Shown here piece after piece: positions 46,028 to 57,494 of a stretch of 64,000 bases of DNA (position 1 is its first letter; each line of letters opens with the position of its first letter). Made by a program: the position numbers and the translations under genes. This DNA is from Rhabdophis nuchalis (taxonomy: Eukaryota > Chordata > Lepidosauria > Squamata > Natricidae). Location: positions 15,724,501 through 15,788,500 of the forward strand of contig CM077649.1 in assembly GCA_039707465.1 (NCBI GenBank), written 5' to 3'. Below the pieces are notes generated by a model. It ran no database searches. It was given only the letters and a program-made list of their open reading frames with translations, and was not told where the DNA came from.

Positions 46028-48880
46028 ATGGCCACTCTCCCTCCCTTCGCGACCTACGACCCGTCGGCGGAATCCTGGGAGGCCTTCTTGGAGCGTTTCG
46101 ACTGTTTTCTCCTCACCGATGTGGGCGGAGAACTCACCCCTGAGAGGCGTCTGGGCCTCTTCCTCGGTTGCGGCGGCCGGACTGTTTTTGCCGTCGCGCG
46201 CAACATAGCCGCCCCCGCCGCGGTTCAAGACCTCGAGTGGGGTGTCCTGCAGGCCCGCCTCAAGGCCCATTTTGCCCCGGCGCCATCCAAGATTTCGCGC
46301 CGCTGTGCTTACCGGCAATGCCGCCAACTGCCAACGCAGTCGGTGGTTGACTTTTTGCAAGCCCTGCGCGCGGCCGCCCTCCTCTGCGAGTTCCCGGCCC
46401 CGTTCCTGGATGAATCCCTGCTTGAGCAGTTCGTTGCAGGGCTTCGGGACATCAAGCTCCGCCGCCGGCTCCTGGCCCGCTCGGACATTACTTTGGAGCA
46501 GGCCATTGAGGACGCCAGGGCCGCGGAGCTGGCGGACGCCACGTCCGACCTCTACCTGGGCCAGCCTGCCCAGCCAATTCCCTCTCCGCGGGCCTGCCTC
46601 GTTAACGAACTTGCCCCGCTTGACCCCCTGGAAGACGACTCGCCTTTTGAAAGCGTCGCCCGCCTACAGGCCTCCGGCCGCGGCACATCCAGGCCCGGCT
46701 CCTCACGCAAGGGGGCCGCTGCCTGTGCCGGGTGCGGCGGCGCGCATGCCAGGAGCGAGTGCCCCTATAAAGACACCATCTGCCGCCGGTGCGATAGACG
46801 GGGCCACATCGCCCGCGCGTGCCGCGCCGTCCTCTCCCGCCAGGTGAACCAGGGCCCCCAGCGCCCCGTGCCAACGACCTCGCCGGCCGTTCCAGCCTAT
46901 GGACGACGACCCCCACAGCGACGCCCGGCTCCGGAGGCTGCCTGCTATGCCACGACGGACATCAGGGACACCTTTCCCATCGCTGCCGATGACCGTAGGC
47001 GAATTTCCACCTCCCTGACCCTTGAGGGACACCCCCTGTCTATGGAGGTTGACTCGGGGTCGTCCCGGTCCCTCATTTCGTGGGGACAACTTAGGACCTT
47101 GTGCCCCAACCTGTCACCCGGGGACCTTTCCCGCCCAGACGCCCTGCTCCGGGACTACCAGGGCAACCCTATCGCTGTCATGGGCCTACGCCGCGTCCGC
47201 GTCGTGTACGGACGGTTCTCCGGGGCCCTACCCATCCTAGTCGTCGAGCGCCCCCTTCCCGCGCTCATAGGCCTCGATTGGTTTGACGCCCTGGGCCTCT
47301 CCATCCAGCGGGTCCACCGGGTGCCCGCCTCCTCGGCCGTTGAGGCCGTCCTCGCCGAGTTCAAAGATATTTTTGACGGCTCGCTGGGCTCCTACCGGGG
47401 TACCCCTGTCTCCCTCAACCTCGACCCCCAGGTTGCCCCAATTCGGCTCAAGGCTCGCAGGCTGCCGTTCGCCTTGAAGCCGCGAGTTGACGCGGAGCTT
47501 GATCGTCTTGTGGCGCAGGGCGTATTGGAACCCGTTGACCAGGCGAAATGGGAGACCCCTATTGTGGTCCCCATCAAGCCCGACGGGTCCATACGCATCT
47601 GCGCCGACTTTAAGTCGACGATCAACCGCGGGCTTCAGGCGAACCCATATCCAGTTCCCGTGGTGCAACACCTGCTCCACTCCTTGGGGCAGGGGTGCAT
47701 CTTCGCGAAGCTGGATATGGCTCAGGCCTACCAGCAGCTACCGGTGGATGACGATGCGGCTGATGCCCAGACCATCGTCACTCACCGAGGAGCTTTTCGC
47801 TGTCGCCGCCTCCAATTCGGCGTCTCCGTTGCCCCGGGGATCTTCCAGAGCCTCATGGAGTGGCTGCTCCACGGGCTCCCGGGCGTCGTACCGTACTTCG
47901 ACGACGTCTTGATAGCTGCGGCCAGCCTGTCAGACCTCGCCGAAGTACTCCGGAAGGTCCTCCACATTTTTAGGGGCGCGGGTCTTAAATTAAAGCTCAG
48001 CAAATGCAAGTTTGCTGTGCCGAGGGTGGAGTTCCTGGGTTTCGTGGTCGATGCCCAGGGCATCCACCCCTCTCCTGCCAAGGTCGAGGCCATCCACAAG
48101 GCCCCTGCGCCAAGCTCCAGAACGGAGCTGCAGGCGTTCCTCGGCCTGGTCAACTTCTATGCGCCCTTCATTCCTCACAAGGCGTCAATAGCCGAGCCGC
48201 TGCATCGATTGCTCGATCGCTCGGCGGTTTGGCGCTGGGGCAGCCGCGAAGCGCATGCGTTCGCGGCTGTCAAAGAGCTGCTGACGTCACGGGCCGTGCT
48301 TGTGCAATATTCTGCCAGCCGGCCCCTGACGCTTGCGGCGGACGCCTCCCCCTTCGGATTGGGGGCTGTCCTGAGCCATGTCCTGCCCGATGGCTCGGAG
48401 GCCCCCATTGCCTTTTACTCCCGGACGCTGTCTCCAGCGGAGCGGAACTACAGCCAGATCGATAAGGAGGCTCTGGCTGTGGTCTCCGGGATTAAAAGGT
48501 TTCACGAGTACCTGTACGGCCGCTCGTTCACCGTGTTCACGGACCACAAGCCGCTCCTTGGGCTTCTGGCCGGTGACCGGCCCACCCCCCCCCATCCTTT
48601 CACCCAGGATGACACGGTGGACGGAATTCCTGGCCGCGTACGAGTACGCGCTGCTCTACCGTCCGGGCAAGCACCTGGGGCACGCCAACGCCCTCAGTCG
48701 CTGCCCCCTTCCTCAGACGGACCAGGAGCCGGTTCCGGCCCTCTCCGTTCTGTCTGTGGCCTATGCTGGGCTTCCCATCACGTCTTCAGACGTGGCGGCC
48801 CACACCAGTTCCGACCCCGTCCTTTCCCGGGTCTCCACTTGGGTCCTCCGGGGGTGGCCTTCGGCCGCTGTGCCCGCTGA
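46028..48880 (+). pseudogene. Gag-Pol N-terminal part: gag, protease, RT, RNase H
   Basis: The frame opens at ATG 46028. Residues 1-200 are gag-like. Two zinc knuckles lie at about 233-266 (CAGCGGAHARSEC, then CRRCDRRGHIARAC). An aspartic protease motif (MEVDSGSSRSLIS) is at about 339. RT spans about 460-690, with FAKLDMAQAYQQL and the catalytic VPYFDDVLIA near 623 (nt 47894-47905). The RNase H start (LAADASPFGLGAVLS) is near 769. After the nine-C run at 48585-48593 the RNase H/connection sequence continues in another frame, so the last ~95 residues of this frame are spurious before the stop at 48880. Gag and pol are in one frame, with no shift between them. Confidence 0.88.
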
Positions 48881-50341
48881 ATTCAGGCCGTTCAAGGCCC
48901 ACCAACTGGAGCTGTCGCTCCACAGCGGGTGCTTGCTGTGGGGGGACCGTGTCATCCTTCCGCCGCCCCTGCGCCGTCAGGTACTCGATGCCCTCCACGC
49001 TACCCACCCAGGCATAGCTCGCATGAAGGCCCTCGCCCGAGCTATGTCTGGTGGCCACGCATGGACGACGAGGTGGCCGCAGTCGTTGGCGCTTGCCAGG
49101 CGTGCCAATCCTCACGCCCAGCCCCCCCCGCCGCCCCTTCTCGCCCCTGGGACTCCCCCAAGTCTCCGTGGGCCCGCATCCACATCGACTTCGCGGGCCC
49201 ATTTCACGGCCGGTCCTTCCTGGTGGTGGTGGACGCTTACTCCCGCTGGGTGGAGGTCATTCTCATGGCCTCCACCACAGCCGAGAGTACCGTGCGCGCG
49301 CTCCGGCGCCTATTTTCCACGCACGGGTTGCCGGACACCCTGGTCTCCGACAACGGCCCGCAATTCCACTCCGCCACCTTCCAGGAATTCCTGGCCTCCC
49401 TGGGGATCCGTCACGCGCCTACCGCCCCCTACCACCCTGCCGCCAACGGCCGGGCGGAACGGGCCGTTCGCTCGGCCAAGGAGGCCCTCGGCAGGATGGC
49501 CGGGGGGGACTGGCAGGCAACGGTAGACGCTTACCTCCTCGGTCAGCATTCTACGCCTTGCCCGGCGTCAGGGAAAAGCCCCGCAGAGCTGCTGATGGGT
49601 CGCCGCCTGAGAACCGAGTTGGACCGACTGCACCCCCTCTACAACGAGGTGCAGCCGTGCAACCTGGGGGTTCCCCCTCCCCGCCTTTTCACCTCGGGCG
49701 AAGAAGTATACGCCCGGAATTTTGCGGGCGACCCCCGATGGGTCCCCACGACCATCGACGCACTAACCGGGCCGTGCTCTTATAGGGTTCGGAGACCCGA
49801 TGGATCCGAGTGGCGGCGCCATGTGGACCAGCTAAGGCGCCGCCGCCCAGTGCCGGACGAACCGTGTTTCCGACCAACAACCGCAGACCAATGGACCGAC
49901 ATTCCACTCGACGACCTGAACAGGCCGGCCGAGCCCTGGCCCACAGCGGGCGCCAACGCCAATGCAGGACCCTCCCCGGGGCTGGCAGCGAAGGTACAGC
50001 CCTGCCTGGGGGGACCCCAGTGCTCCGCCTACCAACAACAAGCAGCATGGCTCCCTGTTCCAGCCGACTCACAAGGCCCCTCTGACCCGGCCTACCCGTC
50101 CCCGCCGCGCCGGGGACTTAACTTTGACTCACAGCCGATCGCCACGCCCCCTCGCCCAATCCTACCTGTCTCGCAGGCTTCCGGCTGCTCGCAGGGCCTC
50201 TCTGACGTAGTCCGGAGCTACACCCCCGGCTGGGAGGAGCTCACACGGACACGTCCTCCTCCACCGCCTTCTGGAGTCGATCTGCGGCGCTCGGGGCGGA
50301 GTCGACGCAGCCCCGCCTACCTCAGCGAGTACGTATGCTAA
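48594..50341 (+). pseudogene. Pol C-terminal part: RNase H end, integrase
   Basis: From 48594 to about 49040 the pol sequence (TRWTEFLAAYEYALLYRPGK, then the histidines of the integrase zinc finger in LHATHPGIARMK) is one base out of phase with the upstream frame. Near 49040 it returns to the original frame (SYVWWPRMDDEV, then the zinc-finger cysteines in CQACQ). The integrase core has Asp in HIDFAGPF, Asp in LVSDNGPQFHS and Glu in PAANGRAERAV, so the DDE triad is present. A GPY/F-like module (GPCSYRVRRPDGSEW) follows, then a Pro-rich tail. No chromodomain and no env. Stop at 50341. Confidence 0.85.
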
Positions 50342-50363
50342 TGGGCCCACATGCGTACTCGCT

Positions 50364-50376
50364 GGGGGGGAAGGAG
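50364..50376 (+). other. Polypurine tract
   Basis: GGGGGGGAAGGAG lies immediately before the 3' LTR, where plus-strand priming is expected. Confidence 0.8.
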
Positions 50377-50632
50377 TGTTGTATTCTGACACCCGCTTAA
50401 ATTCCCCGGCAGCAGCCAGTCGTGTCTGATTGGCTAGGACGCGACTGGCTGCAGCCGAAGCGGGAGACGCGCGGATTGGCCGGCTCTCTGACAGCTCCAT
50501 ATAAAAGGAGCTGTCAGAGAGAAGGCGCGCGCTTTTTGTTCTGGTTAACTTACTGTTGTAGTTCTTGTTGGTTTTCCACTTAATAAAAGCCGTTGGATCA
50601 ACCGGGTCTGGACCCTGCTTCAATACACAACA
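50377..50632 (+). repeat. 3' LTR
   Basis: 256 bp, the same length as the 5' LTR and identical apart from the two differences noted. It is followed directly by the right part of the split MITE. Confidence 0.93.
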
Positions 50633-51246
50633 TCCAACCTTTGCAACTTTAAGTCTGAAGGACTTCAGTTCCCAGAATTCTCCGGCCAGCAAAGCTGAAC
50701 TCTGGGAGCTGAAGTCCTTCAGACTTAAAGTTGCAAAGGTTGGAGACCCCTGCTCTATTAAACTCATTTGGCAAGCTAGCCAAATGCATTGTTTTGTTAA
50801 AAGCAACAAAGAAAAACTTCAAATAGTATTAAAAATTAAAATTCTCATTTGAATTAAGCTCAATTCCTAATGATATCAGGGCACATCCATGAAGGATTTT
50901 TTGGCGTAAGTATGGAACATCTGTGTAATTGATGAAAATATATGTATTACACCATAATATTTTAACGAGTGCTTAATCCTTGTAGTTAATCATCACAAGT
51001 AATTGTCAAATTTATCTCATTTTTTAATAAAATCATTTCAACAACATATAGTGACAAAACATCAGAATCAGCTGTTGTATTACTAGCAGAACTATTCTAA
51101 ACACCTACTTTATAGATGCAGTTTAAATATGATCTAGTTCAGGAAAAATGATTGCATTTAAACTAGAATAAAATGTTTTTTGTACTGTTGTTCATCTAGT
51201 CTGTATGCTTGCAGGAATATTCCACATCAGCTTTTGACAGTGGAAG

Positions 51247-51388
51247 CAGAGGTGGGTTGGATGAACCAGTAGCGGTGGCAGCAGGAGGCTCCACCCACTC
51301 GCCTGAACGCTTCTCTGCAGAAGCGTAGCGCCAGCGCCAGCGTGAGCATGAGAGAACCAATAGCTCTGGGATTTGAAATCCACCTCTG
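51247..51388. mobile_element. Small hAT-type element (CAGAGGTGGG ends)
   Basis: The 142-bp unit has ends cagaggtgggttgg / aaatccacctctg and a perfect duplication, agtggaag (51239-51246 and 51389-51396). The interior is GC-rich (cgccagcgccagcgtgagca). 50761-51238 is otherwise featureless AT-rich sequence. Confidence 0.8.
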
Positions 51389-51439
51389 AGTGGAAGGTAT
51401 ATAGGGTGAAAGACAAAGAAAGATTAAATGAGGTAACTA

Positions 51440-51727
51440 GTTATTTATTTATTTATTTATTTATTATTATTAATTTAATTTGTATACCGCCCTCTCTCCC
51501 GTTGGGACTCAGGGCGGTGCACAGGGATAATAAAAGATAAAATACATATAAATACAATCAATCAATAAATTTAAAATTAAATTAAATAAATTTAACCCGT
51601 GCTAAAATATTAAGAAACCCTATTAAAACGATGGTAAAAACAAACTATGCCAGGCCGGCCGCATGAAAGAGGTAGGTCTTTAATGCTCGATGGAAGAGGC
51701 GAAGGTCCGTGATCGTACGAAGGTTGG
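51440..51727 (-). mobile_element. L2 LINE 3' UTR
   Basis: A TTTA/ATT tail (51441-51475), then ataccgccctctctcccgtt and the final codons (gccaggccggccgcatgaaa) of an L2 copy. 5'-truncated. 51728-52349 shows nothing else. Confidence 0.8.
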
Positions 51728-52349
51728 GGAAGAAAAGAAATATAAGAACTACTACCAGTAGGTATCTAAATATGCAAGTTTAGAGCAGGTATGGCAAGAT
51801 AGCATGAGTACAAAGTGTGCAGTACATCTAGAAAATGCCTCAAAAGTTTGGGGAAACCAAAATGAGATGATAAATTGTGACATTTGAAAGATTGCTGATT
51901 ATCAGACATATGATTTTGTGTGTATTATTACAATTCCTTAGTGGAAGCAACAGAAATTTCTGAAAAACATGTAATGCTATTTAAACAATATTTGCTTCTA
52001 TTTTAGTCATATGTATACAAAGTTTTCCTGTATTTCTTTTTTTCAAAATAGAAAATCTCAGTAATGCTTTATAATCAAAACAGAAACATTTGGCTGTTGT
52101 TATATTTCTTTTTTGCTGACTGTTGCTATTATTACTGTTATTCTCTGCCATTGCCAAATACTTCATTATAACTGCCGTTTATAATTGATTTAAAATATAA
52201 TAAAGAGTCAGCAAGAGAAATCAGCTTCTGAAAGATGATGACTAATTTAACCAAGTCGGACTCTAAATGGCTTTGCAATTGAGATAATAGTTTGTTGTTT
52301 GAATGACAATTATCTTAGATTTCTTAGGCTTAAAAGTTTTGATGTCCTA

Positions 52350-52946
52350 TAAAGTCACAGATCAGGTGCAGAGGAGGGCAACCAGAATGATTAGGGGGCT
52401 GGAACACCTTCCTTATCATCTGAGGCTGCAACGGCTGGGCCTCTTCACTCTAGAACGACGGCGCCTGAGAGGTGACCTGATTGAAGTCTATAAAATCATG
52501 CACGGTGTGGACAAAGTAGAAAAGGAAAAACTGTTTTCCCTATCGCACGACACTAGAACTAGGGGGCACTCCATGAAACCTTTGATAGCTAGACCTCAAA
52601 CAAATAAGAGGAAGTGCTTTTTCACCCAGAGGATCACTGGTCTATGGAACTCCCTGCCAGAAGAAGTGGTGACAGCTGTCAGCCTCGACACCTTTAGACG
52701 AGTTCATGGAGAACAAGGGTATCAATGGCTATGATGGATACCAATGATAGCAATGATGGATGCCTAAGGACACCCTCCGGGTTGGAGAGATAGGCAGGAT
52801 ATCTCTCAATGCCATTTGCAGGGAATCATAAGCAGGTGAAGACATCTGCTTGGGAAGACCCTGAAGCAAATGGTGAACCACTGTGTGAGACAGAATGCTG
52901 GATTGGATGGGCTGTGGCCTGTTCCAGCAAGGCTATTCTTATGTTC
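52350..52946 (+). mobile_element. CR1-type LINE 3' end
   Basis: The plus-strand frame (within 52303-52734) encodes QVQRRATRMIRGLEHLPYHL, LGLFTLERRRLRGDLIEVYK, and later FFTQRITGLWNSLPEEVVTA, the C-terminus of CR1 reverse transcriptase. It is followed by a 3' UTR ending in ttcttatg repeats (52933-52946), the CR1 terminus. It is 5'-truncated but open to the stop, so moderately young. 52947-53449 shows no feature. Confidence 0.85.
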
Positions 52947-53449
52947 TTATGTAGTTTCACCCATTTTGCTAACTCATAAACCATATACAATCAAAGTGAC
53001 CAGACTTGAAAAATTAATGAAATCAAAATTAAGCAAGCCAACACACTCAAACTGAGAATAATGTATGAAATATATCTTTATTTGAATAGGCATGAATATG
53101 CATGACTGGAAACATTTATTTCAGAGAAAACCCTTTGATTCTGTGCAAATTATTTTAAAATAAAGATGCTAAGAATAACAATTAAAAGTATTTGAAATAT
53201 TTTTATTTTATTACGTTGAACTACACATTGGAAATGTATTTGCAATGCACATCTGACATGTTATGAAATATATGAGAATTATTGTATTGATAGTATTTTT
53301 AAACTGAAAATAGCTGCATTTTGAAAGAATAGGAAGAATCCCATTCATCCACTTTAAATGAAATGCAGTGCTCTGAATAAAGTACTTATCTTATTCTATG
53401 AAATAGTTTATAGAATAAAAGGCAACAAAATTAAAATATGTTGTCAGCC

Positions 53450-54025
53450 TGTAGGAAGTTAGCACTCCTCTCCTAGAAAAATGAAACATTGTAGGAAATA
53501 CTAAAAAGGCAGAATATTATATTTCCCTGGATAAGAAGTGGAGCAACATGCTTTTTTAGGCAGGAAGCAGACTCACTCTTAATAGCTCCCACCTTCCTCA
53601 ATAGCCCACAGCAGATGTCCTTAAGATATAAAGAGATAGCTAGGTCTATTCATAGGCAAATGCCCTCACCCAAGATCCAACCAAGGTAGGATTAGTCCTC
53701 TACCCATCTCACCACATGGCACCTGGGAAGATTACATCACCCGCAAGAGTCAACCAAGCTTGGGACTCAGGACAGCCTACAGAGTTGCCCCTGCATGGCA
53801 TCATGGGAGTTTTGACAACTAATCAGAATACAAGCTCAAATTCAAAAGCCCAGAAAGGGCATAAAACTGAGGCAATCTCAGCATCTCTTTCCTTTTTTCT
53901 TCTTCAACCAACATCTTCAAGGCAGGTGATCCTGTCCACCATTAAAACTACCTTTCCAAATAGCCACTAGGTTTCCAGTGTCCTTCTCCCCACTTGGAAC
54001 TGAACCCAGGACATTTCTTCCAACA
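53450..54025 (+). repeat. Solo LTR, endogenous retrovirus-like, copy 1
   Basis: The 576-bp unit runs TGTAGGAAGTT to TTTCTTCCAACA, with agcc on both sides (53446-53449 and 54026-54029) as a 4-bp duplication. It contains a TATA-like gggcataaaactg and a polyadenylation-like cattaaaac. Related units at 59360-60097 and 60474-61937 share its sequence in the same orientation. No internal viral genes accompany any of them. Confidence 0.75.
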
Positions 54026-54504
54026 AGCCATAGTCCAGTGATGGAGAACCTATGGCAGGCGTTGCCCTGTCACGCTGGGGTCGCAAGCTAGCTGACTTCA
54101 GCCTTTTTGGGGGGCGTTTTTCGCCCTCTGGAGGCTTCCCGGAAAGGCGAAGAACCACCCAACACGCAAACCAGAGGTTCAGGAACAGACTTCCAGTTTG
54201 CGTGTTGAGTAATTTTTTGGCCTCCGGAGGCTTCAGGGAAGTCTCCTAAAGGCTCTGGAGGACAAAAAAAATGGCACTACGGGCAAACCAGAAGTCACTT
54301 CCGGGTTGCCTGTAGGGCTGTTTTTCACCCTCCAAAGCCTTCAAGGAAGCCTCCTGAAGCCTCCGGAGGGCAAAAAACAGCCGTACGAGCAACCTGGAAG
54401 TTCGGGAATGGTGACTTCTGGTTTGTCTGTAGGGCCATTTTTTGCGCACCAGAGGCTTCAGGGAAAAACAGCCCTATGGAGAAACTGGAAGACACCATTC
54501 CACA

Positions 54505-54584
54505 ACTTGGAATGGAGTTGGGAGTTGGACTAGATGACGTCCAAGGTCCCTTCCAACTCTGCTATTGTATTGTATTGTATTGTA
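54505..54584 (+). repeat. CR1-like 3' tail fragment
   Basis: gagttgggagttggactaga and ccaaggtcccttccaactct are followed by tattg repeats, the end of a CR1-type element, lying inside the hAT relic. Confidence 0.65.
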
Positions 54585-54729
54585 ACTTCCGGGTTGCTCA
54601 TACAGCCATTTATCGCCCTCCGGGGGCTTCAGAAAAGGTCCTGAAGTCTCTGGAGGGCCTCTGGGGTGGGTTGGGGGAGGCTGTTTTCTCCCTCCTTGGG
54701 CTCCTAGAAAGTCTCTGGAGCCTGGGGAG

Positions 54730-54884
54730 CATTGGTGGGTTTCTGCAGGCTCGCACCTACTCGCGAAAGCCGGTTGGTGAAATTTAGAGAACCGGTGAGA
54801 GGGGGTTCCACCGGCGTACCTGGAAGTAAATCTGGCCTGCCACTGCCAGTGACCCAACGGGAAGGAAAGGAAAGGAAGGAAGAA

Positions 54885-54916
<32 letters not shown>

Positions 54917-55087
54917 AATTTATCATCACAATTGAGTCCAAAATGTTGGTTGTTAAGCAAGAGCGTTGTTAAATGAGTTTCACCACATTTTAAAAGGTGG
55001 CCACTCCCACCCTGTCACACGACTGCCAAGCCACGCCCACAAAATAGGCCACACCTATTTTTCTAAAAAATTTGAAACCCACCACTG
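54730..55087. mobile_element. hAT-type element, CAGTGGTGGG ends, copy D (inverted)
   Basis: Ends cattggtgggtttctgc / gaaacccaccactg with a perfect duplication, ctggggag (54722-54729 and 55088-55095). It has the same body as copies A, C and E in inverse orientation, with a short GAAA microsatellite (54884-54916). Confidence 0.87.
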
Positions 55088-55454
55088 CTGGGGAGGGTGA
55101 AAAAAGTGTGCCAAAAGCGGTGTGTGTGTGTAGCACTGGTTGCACGTGCATGCACGCTGGGGTCGCACACATAGCATTATGGGTGTAGCACACCCGCACA
55201 CACACACAGACCCTGCACTCCTCCCACTTTTGCCAAGCAATCCCAAAAAGGTTAGCCATCACTGCCATAGTCTGTCTTAGAATTAATTCCATTTTGGAAA
55301 CAATCAATTGTTTTGGTCCATACTTCATATTACCTCTTGGCATCACAGTTGGCATGAAGTAGCTATTTAGCATTTGTAAACTGTAATTGTTCTGACCCAA
55401 ATTTCTTGTGTTATTTTGCATCTGCTACTCTAAGCTTTTTAATCCATTGTACCA

Positions 55455-55612
55455 GAGGTGGGTTCCTACCAGTTTGGACTGCTTCAGTCGAGTAGGTAGT
55501 AACTCGGCCGGCCACGCCCCCGAACCAGTTTCTATCTTGTTTTTTGCTTCTGCGCATGCACAGAAGCAATTTTTTTACTATTGCACATCCACGCATAGCG
55601 CAAATCAAGCAA
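55455..55612. mobile_element. Truncated hAT-like fragment
   Basis: It starts cagaggtgggttcctaccag and holds ggccggccacgcccccgaac and cttctgcgcatgcacagaag. It stops where L2 sequence begins, and no right end is visible. Confidence 0.45.
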
Positions 55613-56008
55613 GCTTGATCAACCTTCCCCCTGAAATTAGAACAACCACGGACCTCTGCTCCTTCCGTCAAAAATTAAAAACACGCTTTTTCTGCTTGGC
55701 TGGCCTGGGGTAATTAAACTGTTGTTAGGGTTTTTAGGGGCTTGTTTTAGTTTTTATATGGGATTTTAGCGCAGGGTTTTAGTTTAATTCGTTTTAATAT
55801 TGTATTATGTTTGTGGTTTTTATTTGTATTTTTAATTTCCCTGTGCCCCGCCTCGAGTCCCTTCGGGGAGAGAGAGCGGGTTATAAATAAAAATAATAAA
55901 AATAAAAATAAAAATAATAAAAATAAAAATAATAAAAATAAAAATAAAAATAAAAATAAAAATAATAATAATAATAATAATAATTACTATTATTATTATT
56001 ATTATTAT
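55613..56008 (+). mobile_element. L2 LINE 3' end with convergent microsatellite tail
   Basis: The plus strand encodes the last L2 codons (NLPPEIRTTTDLCSFRQKLK, ending LAGLG), a 3' UTR with ccccgcctcgagtcccttcg, and a long simple tail of AAAAT/AAT units (55892-55983) that turns into ATT units (about 55985-56008), giving a palindromic AAT/ATT junction. Confidence 0.82.
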
Positions 56009-56354
56009 GCGAGTGTATGCCCAAAGTGCGTCCCTTTTACTGGCAGTAAAAGAACTCGGAAGGCACCCCTTGCATTGTCCTATGCCAGGGATGGCGAACC
56101 TATGGCAGCCATTTGGCAGGGCACGCGAGGTGTTGCCGTGTCAGCTGGCCAGCGTGCATACGTGTGCTGCCAGTGGAGTTCAGCAATTTTAAAGCCATTT
56201 TTTCGCCCTCCCCAGGCTTTATAGGAGCCTGGGGAGTGGGAAAACAGCCCTCCCCCTGTCCTCCAGAGGACTAAAAATGATGCTATGAGCAAACTGGAAG
56301 TGACTTCCGGTTTGCTTGTAGTGTCGTTTTTAGTCCTCCGGGAAGCTCCTGAAG

Positions 56355-56533
56355 CAGTGGTGGGTTTCAATTTTTTTTAGAACCTACTCTGTAGGTGTGG
56401 CCTATTTTGTGGGCGTGGCTTGGCAGTCATGTGACAGGGTGGGAGCGACCACCTTTTAAAATTTGGTGAAACTCATTTAACAACGCTCTTGCTTAGCAAC
56501 CAAAATTTTGGACTCAATTGTGATGATAAATTT

Positions 56534-56589
<56 letters not shown>

Positions 56590-56814
56590 TCCTTCCTTCC
56601 TTCCTTCCTTCCTTCCTTCCTTCCTTCCTTCCTTCCTTCCTTCCTTCCTTCCTTCCTTGCTTCCCTCCCTTTCCTTTCCTTTCCTTTCCTTCCCGTTGGG
56701 TCACTGGCAGCGGCGGGCCAGATTTACTTCCAGGTACGCTGGTGGAACCCCCTCTCACCGGTTCTCTAAATTTCATCTCGCGAGTAGGTGCGAGCCTGCA
56801 GAAACCCACCAGTG
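56355..56814. mobile_element. hAT-type element, CAGTGGTGGG ends, copy E
   Basis: Perfect duplication tcctgaag (56347-56354 and 56815-56822). Body as in copy A, with a CTTT then CCTT microsatellite (about 56534-56695). A short deletion removes the ccaaccggct segment near 56776. Confidence 0.87.
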
Positions 56815-57033
56815 TCCTGAAGCCTCCGGAGGGTCTCCAGAGGGGTGGGGCGGGGCTGTTTTCGCCTTCCCCAGGCTCATATAAAGCCTCTGGAGCCTGG
56901 GGAGGGCGAGAAAACATGTAAAAAAAAAAGGGGGGGGAAGGGCCTGTCATGCATGCATGCGCGCTGGGGGGTCACATTGCATTATGGGTGCAGCATGTTG
57001 GCGCACGATCCCCCTGCGCTCCCCCCTTTATGG

Positions 57034-57169
57034 CAGGGGTCTCCAACCATTGCAACTTTAAGTCTGAAGGACTTAAAGTTGCAAAGGTTGGAGACCCCTG
57101 CCAACTGGCTGGAGAAGTCTGGGAGCTGAAGTCCTTCAGACTTAAAGTTGCAACGGTTGTAGACCCCTG
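57034..57169. mobile_element. Palindromic MITE with a second MITE-like arm pair
   Basis: Flanks ctttatgg (57026-57033) and ccttatgg (57170-57177). The unit contains a short closed pair (caggggtctccaacc...ggttggagacccctg, 57034-57101) followed by a second right arm ending gttgtagacccctg, so it has three terminal-type sequences. Confidence 0.75.
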
Positions 57170-57494
57170 CCTTATGGCACGCAAGTCTAAAAAGGTTCGC
57201 CATCCCTGTCCTATACTAAGCATTAATTGTTTGATTCATTTTAATAGCAGTACTTCTGACCTGTTTAAAGCATAACATTTTCTGCTTAGTCATGCCTGGC
57301 CTGAGGATATCCCAAAGATCCCAGAAACATTCCACTTTAAAAAAAAAAAGGGAGCACAATTGAAAATCACAACTCTTTGACAAAAAGCAGTCCCAGAGTC
57401 CCAGCGCAGTACAAAGTCCAGCTCCACTCGGGCACACAAGTGAAGCACAAAGCTGCAGCTGACTCAGCCCAGTCCCAGTTAGTTTTCGTTTCGT

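Larger units (their letters stand above)
45656..50632 (+). mobile_element. Ty3/gypsy-type LTR retrotransposon, nearly intact
   Basis: This 4977-bp element has two 256-bp LTRs, a primer-binding-like site, one gag-pol frame in Ty3/gypsy order (gag, protease, RT, RNase H, integrase), a polypurine tract and no env frame. The LTRs differ at only two positions that I can find (a C/T in the cagtcgYgtctg segment and a G/C in agctgtSagagag), so insertion was recent. Only tcc is shared at the insertion edges within the MITE, so the target duplication is short or slightly mutated. Two frame breaks in pol mean this copy cannot be autonomous as read. Confidence 0.92.
45645..50752. mobile_element. MITE split by the LTR retrotransposon
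   Basis: The left remnant 45645-45655 (caggggtctcc) and right remnant 50633-50752 (tccaacctttgcaact...gttggagacccctg) are one CAGGGGTCTCC-family MITE. The perfect duplication ctctatta at 45637-45644 and 50753-50760 brackets both, proving that the MITE was there first. Confidence 0.88.
54036..55264. mobile_element. hAT relic (CAGTGATGG ends) with nested insertions
   Basis: The ends cagtgatggagaacct / aggttagccatcactg carry a perfect 8-bp duplication, ccatagtc (54028-54035 and 55265-55272). The interior consists of diverged repeats of the ggcttcagggaa/ccctccggagg type in alternating orientation. A CR1-like tail (54505-54584) and the hAT copy D (54730-55087) are inserted in it. It has no transposase. 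Confidence 0.75.
56086..57208. mobile_element. hAT relic (CAGGGATGGCGAACC ends) with nested insertions
   Basis: The ends cagggatggcgaacctatgg / aggttcgccatccctg have flanks tcctatgc (56078-56085) and tcctatac (57209-57216), 7 of 8 the same. Copy E (56355-56814) and a MITE (57034-57169) are nested inside. The interior is of the same type as 54036-55264. Confidence 0.78.

Noticed and set aside
49780..50341. An env or accessory gene after integrase in the Ty3/gypsy element
   Set aside because: The sequence is a Pro-rich continuation of pol in the same frame, without signal peptide or membrane segment.
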